From the NCBI GenBank assembly GCA_022072145.1, contig JAJVIG010000019.1, forward strand, positions 1 to 64,000: 64,000 nucleotides of DNA, read 5' to 3'. The notes under the pieces were generated by a model that searched no databases, was not told the DNA's origin, and saw only the letters and a list, made by a program, of their open reading frames with translations. Positions 41,964 through 48,988 of the stretch are shown here, in pieces. Position numbers and translations under genes: made by a program. Numbering within the stretch: the first letter of the stretch is position 1; each line of letters starts with the position of its first letter. The DNA is from Pseudomonadales bacterium (lineage in GTDB: Bacteria > Pseudomonadota > Gammaproteobacteria > Pseudomonadales > UBA5518).

Positions 41964-42536
41964 CTACAGCGGTGCCCCGCCGGCGAGTTGCTGGTCGCTG
42001 ACCCCGCCCGCATGGTGCAGATGACCCGCATGACGGATCGCGCGCCAGCCCGCACCGTCACGGTTGCCGCCGTAACGCGGGTCGGCCAGGAAGCCGAGCA
42101 GCGTGTGCCAGCGCAGCAGCGCGAAGAACTCGCCCTGCGCAGGGACCGCCGCCGGCCAGTACGCCAGAGCACCGTCCTCGAGGTTCACCAGCAACTCGTC
42201 CTGGCGTGCGCGGTCGATCGCCGCGAAGTCCTGCCGCCAGCGCTGGCGCGCGGCCGCCGCGAGCGCACCCAGCGCCACACGGTAGCCCGGGGCCAGCGCA
42301 CGCTCCTCGTGCGCCAGCAGTTTGTCGATGAAGTTCACGCAACCGGCGTCGGCGGTGGAGACGCCGTTCACCGGCGGCAGGATCCGCGCGCAGACAGCGT
42401 CGAGCAGGCGCCATTCGGTCGCATCGAGCAGCAGCGGTGCCGCCGACTCGCCGGCCGCCGCGACCGCGAGCGGGTAATCGAGCAGCGCCGCGCCCAGCGA
42501 CACGCCCGCGAACCGCAGCCACTCACGCCGTTGCAT
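41964..42536 (-). CDS. gluconate 2-dehydrogenase subunit 3-like, Tat-exported
   Basis: A 190-residue protein with a twin-arginine start (QRREWLRFAGVSLG) followed by a hydrophobic stretch. The body matches the gluconate 2-dehydrogenase gamma (subunit 3) family: ATEWRLLDAVCARILPP, FIDKLLAHEE and WHTLLGFLADPRYGGN. These subunits ride through the Tat system with their GMC flavoprotein partner. It begins six bases after the stop of the GMC gene, with GAGGTGAG as ribosome-binding site, so the two form a complex in the periplasm. A cytochrome subunit is not seen nearby. Confidence 0.85.
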   Translation of the reverse strand: MQRREWLRFAGVSLGAALLDYPLAVAAAGESAAPLLLDATEWRLLDAVCARILPPVNGVSTADAGCVNFIDKLLAHEERALAPGYRVALGALAAAARQRWRQDFAAIDRARQDELLVNLEDGALAYWPAAVPAQGEFFALLRWHTLLGFLADPRYGGNRDGAGWRAIRHAGHLHHAGGVSDQQLAGGAPL

Positions 42537-42542
42537 CGGGTC

Positions 42543-44183
42543 TCACCTCAGGTTCAGTCGTCGCGCCTCGGCGACGAAGTGCGCGGCCACGCGGTACGCG
42601 TTGGCTACGATCGTGAGCGTCGGGTTGTAGCCGCCCGAGGTGGGAAAGAAGCTGCCGTCGACCACCCACAGGTTCGGCACCTCGTGGCTGCGGCACCAGC
42701 GGTCGAGCACCGAGATGCGCGGATCGCCGCCCATGCGGCAGGTTCCCATGATGTGACCCGATGCGGTGCGCGCGGCGGTGTAGTCGGAAGCAAAGGTCTT
42801 CAGCGCGCCGCCGGCCTCGGCGATCTCGCGCATCCGCGCCTCCATGAAGCGCGCGAGCGCGAGGTCGTTGGGGTGGCGCGTGTGCGTGATGCGCGGCAGC
42901 GCCACGCCGTCGGCGTCACGATGATCGGGGTCCAGATCGATGCGGTTGGCCGCCTGCGGCAGGTCCTCGCCGATGGCGATCATTCCGCAGTAATGCGGAT
43001 AGCGGCCGAGGTAGCGGCTCAGCGCCTCGCCCCAGGCGCGCTGTCCGCGCAGGTAATCGGCGGACTTCACGGCGCTGCCGATCGGCAACGGATCGATGGC
43101 CTCGCCGATCACCGCGCCGCCCACGAAGCCGCGCGCGGCATCCGAGGGATGGTAGTCGTCGACGCCGATATTGCCCGGCGGCCCGAACTGCGCCAGCGAG
43201 GGCTCGCGCATCTCGAAGTTCAGCAGCGCGAACACATGGCACATCAGGTTGCGCCCGACCTGGTCGCTGCCGTTCGCCAACCCCTGCGGAAAGCGCGCCG
43301 AGCGCGAAGCGAGCAGCAGCGTCGCGCTGCCGATCGAACCCCCGGCGACGATCACGTGGCGCGCACGCAGCTCCTGGGTGGCGCCGTCGGCGGTGCGGTA
43401 GACGACACCGCGTGCGCGCGACTCGGCATCCACCGTGATCTCCAGTGCCCGGGCACCGGTGAGGATCCGCGCCTTGCCGGAGGTGCGCGCCAGCGGCAAC
43501 TGGACCACCAGCGGCGAGGCCTTGGCGTTCACCGGGCAGCCGAAGCCCGCGCACTGGCCGCCGTTCATGCACTTGGCGCGGTCGTCGTAGGGGCGGCTGT
43601 TGATCGCCATCGGCAGCGGAAACGGATGCAGGCCGAGCTTGCGCGCTCCGGCCTCGATCAGCCGCGACGAGGGCCGGTACACATGCGGGGGGTTCGGATA
43701 GTCGCCATGGCGCGGTGTCTCGAACGGATTCGAGCCCGCATGCCCCGCCACGCCCAGCGCGCGCTCTGCCTGGGCGTAGAACGGCTCGAGCTCGGCGTAG
43801 TCGATCGGCCAGTCGGCCAGGTTCACGCCGGGCAGCGGCCCATCGCGCGAGAGCATGCGCATCTCGTCGGCACGGAAGCGCCAGCTCCACGCGCCCCAGT
43901 GCACCATGCTGCCACCGAGAGTCTGTGCCAGCAGGCTGTAGCGACCCGGCCGTGCCTGCTGTTGCGCGTGCTCGCGCAGCGTTTCGCGGTACCCCGGCGC
44001 GAAGAAGTCCTGACGCACCACGTTGCCGAGTTCGTCCTGGCGCATGAAGTCCGCACCGCTGCGCTCCGGCCCGCGCTCGAGCACCACCACCTCGATTCCG
44101 GCCCGTGCGAGCTCGGCGGCCATCACGCCGCCGCCGGCGCCGGAACCGACGATGCAGACGTCGGCGATCGACTGCGTCTTCAT
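42543..44183 (-). CDS. GMC-family oxidoreductase, gluconate-dehydrogenase-like
   Basis: A 546-residue FAD-dependent GMC oxidoreductase. The FAD site reads VGSGAGGGVMAAELARAG with an acidic ERG end. The C-terminal GMC block contains HIMGTCRMGGDP and GGYNPTLTIVANAYR. A Cys-rich insert CMNGGQCAGFGCPVNAK, near residue 206, is typical of membrane-linked sugar or polyol dehydrogenases of this branch. It lacks its own signal peptide and should be carried out by the Tat-bearing partner gene downstream. It overlaps the aldo/keto reductase stop as ATGA. The substrate is likely a sugar, sugar acid or cyclitol (inference). Confidence 0.87.
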   Translation of the reverse strand: MKTQSIADVCIVGSGAGGGVMAAELARAGIEVVVLERGPERSGADFMRQDELGNVVRQDFFAPGYRETLREHAQQQARPGRYSLLAQTLGGSMVHWGAWSWRFRADEMRMLSRDGPLPGVNLADWPIDYAELEPFYAQAERALGVAGHAGSNPFETPRHGDYPNPPHVYRPSSRLIEAGARKLGLHPFPLPMAINSRPYDDRAKCMNGGQCAGFGCPVNAKASPLVVQLPLARTSGKARILTGARALEITVDAESRARGVVYRTADGATQELRARHVIVAGGSIGSATLLLASRSARFPQGLANGSDQVGRNLMCHVFALLNFEMREPSLAQFGPPGNIGVDDYHPSDAARGFVGGAVIGEAIDPLPIGSAVKSADYLRGQRAWGEALSRYLGRYPHYCGMIAIGEDLPQAANRIDLDPDHRDADGVALPRITHTRHPNDLALARFMEARMREIAEAGGALKTFASDYTAARTASGHIMGTCRMGGDPRISVLDRWCRSHEVPNLWVVDGSFFPTSGGYNPTLTIVANAYRVAAHFVAEARRLNLR

Positions 44184-45151
44184 GCCTCGCGCAGCGCATC
44201 CAGCTCGGTGGCATCGAGCCGCAGTGCGGCCGCGGCGATGCTGTCGCCGAGTTGCGCGGCGCTGCTGGCACCGATGATCGGGATCGTGACGAGCGGCTGG
44301 CTGCACAGGTACGCAAGCACCACGGCGTTGACCGAGGTGCCGTGGCGCACGGCGAGTTCGCGCAGCACGGGCAGCTTGCGACGGTTCGTTTCGGAGCAGT
44401 ACAGCGCCTTCACGTCCTCGCCGAGCGCGTCCTCGCGTCCCTCGGCGAGCTTGCTGAACACGCCGCGGCTCTGCCCGGAATACGGGATCATCGGCATCCC
44501 GGCCACGTGCAGCTCGCGGTAACCGTCCTCGTAGTAACCGCCCGGCGCGAAGCGCAGCATCGCCTCGCGATCGGGCACCGCCAGCCCCCACATCGGCTGG
44601 CAGGCGACGAAGCCCGCGTGACCGATGCCGGCGGCGTAGCGTTGCGCCTCCATGATGCGCGGCACGCTCCAGTTCGAACAGCCGAAGCAGCCGATGCGCC
44701 CGGCCTGCTGCTCGGCGATCAAGGCGTCGACGATCGCGCCGACCGGCCGCGACGGGTCGTCGCGGTGCAGCCAGTACAGATCGATGCGGTCGATGCCGAG
44801 CGCCTCCAGGCTGCCACCGAGATCGCGCCGCAGGCATTCCGGCGTCACCCGCAACGCGTAGTCGCCCTTGCGGTAGTCGAACTCGCAGCCCTTGGTCGCC
44901 AGCACGTAGCTCGTGCGCGGACGTCCCGCGAGCAGCGCACCCAGCGTGCGCTCGCTCGCGGCGTTCGGGATCCCCGGCACCCAGTCGCCGTAGGAATGCG
45001 CGGTATCGATGAAGTTGCCTCCACCGGCGAAGAAGGCATCGAGGATCTGCGCTGCCCGCTCGCGCTCGAGCGCGCTACCGAACATATTCGTCCCCAGGCA
45101 CAGCCGGCTGACCGCGAGCGGCGTCCCGGGCAGCGTGATCTTCTGCAACAT
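44180..45151 (-). CDS. aldo/keto reductase
   Basis: A 323-residue NADP(H)-type aldo/keto reductase with the catalytic tetrad visible: Asp and Tyr in FIDTAHSYGDW, Lys in YVLATKG, and His in LYWLHRDD. GCFGCSNWS and PIIGASSAAQL are the substrate and cofactor blocks. The ATG at 45151 has GGAG eight bases upstream. A second ATG at 45178 overlaps the stop of the preceding gene as TGATG and would add nine residues. It lies between the DegT-type gene and the GMC gene in one transcript. It may reduce a keto-sugar made by the upstream enzyme (inference). Confidence 0.87.
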   Translation of the reverse strand: MLQKITLPGTPLAVSRLCLGTNMFGSALERERAAQILDAFFAGGGNFIDTAHSYGDWVPGIPNAASERTLGALLAGRPRTSYVLATKGCEFDYRKGDYALRVTPECLRRDLGGSLEALGIDRIDLYWLHRDDPSRPVGAIVDALIAEQQAGRIGCFGCSNWSVPRIMEAQRYAAGIGHAGFVACQPMWGLAVPDREAMLRFAPGGYYEDGYRELHVAGMPMIPYSGQSRGVFSKLAEGREDALGEDVKALYCSETNRRKLPVLRELAVRHGTSVNAVVLAYLCSQPLVTIPIIGASSAAQLGDSIAAAALRLDATELDALREA

Positions 45152-45177
45152 GGCGTCGTCTCCGGTGGATTGCGGCA

Positions 45178-46398
45178 TCACTTCGCGCGCTGCCCGGCGA
45201 TGAAGTCGTCGAGCACCTGGTACAGGTACTGACAATCCTCGACGGTCATCGTCGGGTGGCACGGCAGCATCAACCCGTGGCGCATCACGCGCTCGGCGTT
45301 GGGGCAGCCGCCGGCATCGACGCGGTAGGCGACGTCCTTCATCATCGGTTGCAGCGCGGCGTGGCCGGAGAATATCACGCGCGTGAAGATCCCCGCCTCT
45401 TCCAGATGCACCTGCAGCGCGCGCCGGCTCCAGCCGAGCTCGGGGCGCAGCATCACCGGGTAGCAGATCCAGGTCGTGAACACATCGGGATGCACGCGCG
45501 TGTTGATGAACACGTCGGCGCGGCTGTCGATGTACTGCGCATGCAGGTCGAAGCGTTCCTGGCGCAGTTGCGTGAACAGCTCGAGCTTGTTCAGCTGCTC
45601 GTGTCCGAAGGCCGCGCCGGCCTCGTTCGGAATGAAGCCGTAGGCAATCTCCTCGAAGATGAACATGCCGTCGTATTCGATGTCGCCGAGGTTCTCGAGG
45701 AAGCGGCCGTCGCTGTCGCCCTGGCGCGTGCCGTACAGGAATTTCTCCGAGGAACGACCCCACGCGCGCAGCATCAGGGCGCGGTCCCACAGCTTCGGGT
45801 CGTCGACCGCGACCAGGCCGCCGTTGCCGAGGCAGGTGATGATGTGGAAGATCGAGAAACTGGTGACGCTGATGTGCGCGCGCTTGCCGGCCGGCTGGCC
45901 GCGGAAGGTGCCGCCGAGCGTATCGCAGCTGTCCTCGATCAGGATGAGTCCGTGCTTGTCGGCGATCGCACGCAGCCGATCCCAGTCGGGCATGCCGCCC
46001 ACCAGGTTCGGGATCAGCAACACGCGCGTTTTCGGTGTGATGTTCCTTTCGATGCGATCGATGTCGATCTGGTAGGTGTCCGGTTCCACGTCGATCAGCA
46101 CCGGCACCAGTCCGTTCAGCACGATGCTCGAGATATCGGTGCCGAAGGTCAGCGTCGGCGTGATGACCTCGGAGCCCTTCGGCACGTCCGCGAGTCGCAG
46201 CGCCAGCATGAGCGCAGAGCTTCCGGAGTTCACCATGACGCCGTACTCGTGACCCAGCAGTTGCGCACAGCGCTTCTCGAAGCTCTGTACCTGGGGTCCA
46301 ACGACCATGCTGGTCTTCATCACGCCGACGACCGCGTCGATCTCCTTCTGATCGAGCATGGCGCCACCGTAGCGAATCTCCCGTTTCGCGATTCTCAT
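45178..46398 (-). CDS. DegT/RfbH-type PLP enzyme with His in place of Lys
   Basis: A 406-residue DegT/DnrJ/EryC1-fold protein. The segment where aminotransferases carry the Schiff-base Lys reads TSFSIFHIITCLGNGGLV: aligned to the usual SFFPTK pattern, His replaces Lys. His at this place is known in the sugar 3-dehydratases ColD and RfbH (E1). Other RfbH-like blocks agree, such as IEDSCDTLGGTF, PVLIDVEPDTYQID and TRVIFSGHAALQP. The reaction is therefore more likely removal of a sugar 3-hydroxyl via a PMP adduct than transamination. The usual GEGG is GNGG here. It is the first gene of a four-gene operon divergent from an AraC regulator. The substrate is unknown. Confidence 0.82.
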   Translation of the reverse strand: MRIAKREIRYGGAMLDQKEIDAVVGVMKTSMVVGPQVQSFEKRCAQLLGHEYGVMVNSGSSALMLALRLADVPKGSEVITPTLTFGTDISSIVLNGLVPVLIDVEPDTYQIDIDRIERNITPKTRVLLIPNLVGGMPDWDRLRAIADKHGLILIEDSCDTLGGTFRGQPAGKRAHISVTSFSIFHIITCLGNGGLVAVDDPKLWDRALMLRAWGRSSEKFLYGTRQGDSDGRFLENLGDIEYDGMFIFEEIAYGFIPNEAGAAFGHEQLNKLELFTQLRQERFDLHAQYIDSRADVFINTRVHPDVFTTWICYPVMLRPELGWSRRALQVHLEEAGIFTRVIFSGHAALQPMMKDVAYRVDAGGCPNAERVMRHGLMLPCHPTMTVEDCQYLYQVLDDFIAGQRAK

Positions 46399-46508
46399 CG
46401 TCTGCGTCCTCACTGTGTTGCGCTGCGCCGGGGCGACCGGGTGCCTCCCCATCGGCGGGCATTATGCGGCGACGCAGGCGGCCGCCCGAAGGCCGCAATT
46501 CGGCAACA

Positions 46509-46529
46509 GGGGGACCGAACCGCTCAACC
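46509..46529. promoter_or_regulatory. shared word pair upstream of AraC gene
   Basis: GGGGGACC (46509-46516) and CGCTCAACC (46521-46529) lie in the divergent gap between the DegT-type operon and the AraC gene. The same two words in swapped order occur at 53686-53703, upstream of the molybdoenzyme operon. They could be half-sites of a common regulator, but the match is short. Confidence 0.25.
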
Positions 46530-46557
46530 CTTGCGGCATCGACGCTCCCGGTGCACC

Positions 46558-47631
46558 ATGGAACGCACGATGAGCACCACAGCGCTACGTAGATCACCGC
46601 AGGCCGTGCCGGCGGATTTCGCGCTCACGCTGCTGCAGGACGCCGCCGCGATCGGCGAGGAGCCCGATCTAATCCTGGAACGGCTGCGACTGCCGTTTCG
46701 CATCGACGACCTGCGCCACGGGCGTGTTGCCACGCTGCCCGACGCGCAATTCGTGCAGCTCTACCGCGAGTGCATCACGCTGCTCGCCAACCGCGCCAAC
46801 CGCGAACGCAATCTGCCTCCGATGAGCAAGGACGAGGTGGACATGCTGTGCTACTGCGTGATCACCTGCGCGAACCTCGAGGAGGTGATCCTGCGTGCGG
46901 CGCGCTTCTGCGCGATGCTCGGCGGTCGCGCTGGCAAGCTCTGGCTGGACACGGAGAAGGACACCGCGACCTTCCACATGCAGACCTTCCGTTTGCCGAA
47001 CAGCGTGAGCGGGCTGCTCGCCGACCTCACCGGGCTGTCGTTCTACCACCGGTTGTACAGCTGGTTGATCGGTGAGGAGATCCCGATCGAGGGTTTCGGC
47101 GTGATCTACGACAACCGCGGTGACGAGGTCACGCTGCCGCGCCTGTTCCACCACCCGATCCTGTACGCACAGCAAGACAACCACTTCTGCTTCCCCGCGC
47201 AGTACCTCGGCAAACCCGTGGTGCGCAGCTACCAGCGCCTGGTCGAACTGCTGGCCGTGTTCCCGTTCGACGTGATGCACGGACCGGGTGGGCAGCACTG
47301 CTTCTCGGAGGCCGTGGAACACCTGATCCTCGGACAACTGGCGCGCGGCGAGCCGATCCCGACCGCCGCCCGGTTCGCGAACGTGTTCAACATGAGCAGT
47401 GCGACGTTCCGCCGGCGGCTGGCCGAGGAGAACGCAACGCTCGGCGACGTCAAGGAGCGCTGCCGGCGCCAGCTGGCGATCGAACTGCTGGGCCCGGAGT
47501 CGCATCTGAAGATCGCCGACGTGGCGCTGCGGCTGGGATTCAGCGATGCGCGCGCCTTCCGGCGCGCGTTCCGCGTGTGGACCGGCGAATCACCGGAAGC
47601 CTACCGTTCCGGCCGCAGCGGCAGCGCGTAG
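46558..47631 (+). CDS. AraC-family transcription regulator
   Basis: A 357-residue regulator with an N-terminal effector domain (about 25-220) and a C-terminal AraC DNA-binding domain (about 255-350). Its signature reads IADVALRLGFSDARAFRRAF. It is divergent from the DegT/AKR/GMC operon across 159 bases and is the natural candidate to control it. An ATG at 46570 is an alternative start. The TAG stop codon (47629-47631) belongs to a GTAG palindromic repeat. Confidence 0.88.
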   Translation: MERTMSTTALRRSPQAVPADFALTLLQDAAAIGEEPDLILERLRLPFRIDDLRHGRVATLPDAQFVQLYRECITLLANRANRERNLPPMSKDEVDMLCYCVITCANLEEVILRAARFCAMLGGRAGKLWLDTEKDTATFHMQTFRLPNSVSGLLADLTGLSFYHRLYSWLIGEEIPIEGFGVIYDNRGDEVTLPRLFHHPILYAQQDNHFCFPAQYLGKPVVRSYQRLVELLAVFPFDVMHGPGGQHCFSEAVEHLILGQLARGEPIPTAARFANVFNMSSATFRRRLAEENATLGDVKERCRRQLAIELLGPESHLKIADVALRLGFSDARAFRRAFRVWTGESPEAYRSGRSGSA

Positions 47632-47677
47632 GTCCGGGCTGCGCCCGGACATTTGTTCGGCCACAGGCCGAACCCGC
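47628..47677. repeat. GTAG-REP cluster D, inverted pair
   Basis: A + strand element at 47628-47650 (stem GTCCGGGC / GCCCGGAC) supplies the stop of the AraC gene. A - strand element at 47655-47677 (stem GTTCGGCC / GGCCGAAC) has a decayed head. The pair lies between convergent genes, four bases before the stop of the epoxide hydrolase gene. Confidence 0.9.
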
Positions 47678-47680
47678 GGC

Positions 47681-48859
47681 TCACCGCAGCGAGCGGAAAG
47701 TGGCGCGAATGTCATCGATCAGCGCGAGCGGTTCTTCGGCCGCGGCGAAGTGCCCACCGGACTCGTGCGTGGCGAGATGGTGCAGCCGATAGTTGGCCAC
47801 GCTGCTCTCCGGCAGCAGCAGGGTCGGATCCTTGCGGAAGATGGAGATGCCGGCCGGCGCTTCGAACGCCGGTGTGCGGGAGTGCGAAGGCTGCCAGGGG
47901 CGGCGCGCCGCCTCGGCATAGAAGCGAATGCTGCTGCCGAAGCTTTCGGTTGCCCAGTAGAGCGTGGCCTTGGTCAGTATCGCATCGCGGCTGAAGCGTG
48001 ACTCCACGTCACCGTTGCAGTCGCTCCACGCCCGCAGGCGCACCAGCAGCCAGGCCAGCATGCCCACCGGAGAATCGTGCATCGCAAAGGCCAGCGATTG
48101 CGGATCGAGCATGTGCACGGTGATGTGGCACAGCACGCCGCGCTCCCAGGCGATCGCCTGCGGCAACAGTTCCGCCGGGAGCGTGGGCAGCATGGGACCG
48201 AGCAGGTCGCAGGGGCGTTCGGAAGCGAACACCCCCGGCCAGATCGGCATCGAGACGTGGATGCCGTACAGATCCTTCGCGTACTTGTGCGAAAGCTGCG
48301 AGGTGACGAGGGCGCCCCAGTCGCCACCGTGTGCGGCGAACTTCGGATAGCCGAGCACTCCGGTCATCAGCTCGTGCCAAAGATCCGCCGTCTTCCAGTA
48401 GTTGACGCCGGTTTGCCGCAGCGGCGTGGAAAAGCCGAATCCCGGCAACGAAGGCACGATCACGTCGAAGGCATCGGCAGGGTCGCCTCCGTGCGCGGCT
48501 GGATCGGCCAGCGGTTCGATGAGTTCACGATAATCCCAGAAGGTCCACGGCCAGCCGTGGGTGAGCACAATGGGGATCGGCGCCGCTCCCACGCCACGCT
48601 TCAGCAGGTAATGGATCGGCACGCCGTCGATGGTGACGCGGTAGTGCTCGAAGCGGTTCATGTCGCGTTGCTGCGCGGCCCAGTCGAAACCGTCTGCCCA
48701 GTACTCGACCAACGCGCGCAGGCTCGCGCCGTTGGCCCCGTAGCTCCAGTCCTCGTTGCCGAAATCCGCAGCCCAGCGCGCCCGCTGCAGCCGCTCGCGC
48801 AGATCGGCGATCACCGCATCGTCGATGTCGATGCGGAATTTCCCGGGTGCTGCCGTCAT
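47681..48859 (-). CDS. epoxide hydrolase (EHN-type alpha/beta hydrolase)
   Basis: A 392-residue epoxide hydrolase with the N-terminal EHN domain (about 5-110: FRIDIDDAVIADLRERL, ARWAADFGNEDWSYG). The alpha/beta-hydrolase core follows, with oxyanion motif THGWPWTFWD, the nucleophile Asp in HGGDWGA (D180) and the catalytic His in ESGGHF (H370). It would open epoxides to diols; juvenile-hormone and limonene-type substrates are known in relatives. The ATG at 48859 follows GGAGG. An ATG at 48877 is also possible. It is separate from the molybdoenzyme operon by a 129-base gap. Confidence 0.9.
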   Translation of the reverse strand: MTAAPGKFRIDIDDAVIADLRERLQRARWAADFGNEDWSYGANGASLRALVEYWADGFDWAAQQRDMNRFEHYRVTIDGVPIHYLLKRGVGAAPIPIVLTHGWPWTFWDYRELIEPLADPAAHGGDPADAFDVIVPSLPGFGFSTPLRQTGVNYWKTADLWHELMTGVLGYPKFAAHGGDWGALVTSQLSHKYAKDLYGIHVSMPIWPGVFASERPCDLLGPMLPTLPAELLPQAIAWERGVLCHITVHMLDPQSLAFAMHDSPVGMLAWLLVRLRAWSDCNGDVESRFSRDAILTKATLYWATESFGSSIRFYAEAARRPWQPSHSRTPAFEAPAGISIFRKDPTLLLPESSVANYRLHHLATHESGGHFAAAEEPLALIDDIRATFRSLR

Positions 48860-48988
48860 TGTTCGTGCCTCCACCATTGAACCCCGAGTGTATCCAGGCA
48901 ATGCCCGCGCCTTGCCGCACTCGACATTGCCCGCTGCCGCTCCGGTCGGAGCCGACCCTGAACCGGCGGGGCGCCGTGGCCGGTCGAT

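Noticed and set aside
42543-44837. An extended GMC oxidoreductase of 764 residues
   Set aside because: The extra N-terminus is a shadow of the aldo/keto reductase gene. The FAD motif begins right after the ATG at 44183.
44180-46597. An 805-residue fusion ending in an aldo/keto reductase
   Set aside because: The first part is a shadow of the DegT-type gene in another frame, with Arg/His-rich low-complexity sequence. The reductase has its own ATG with GGAG at 45151.
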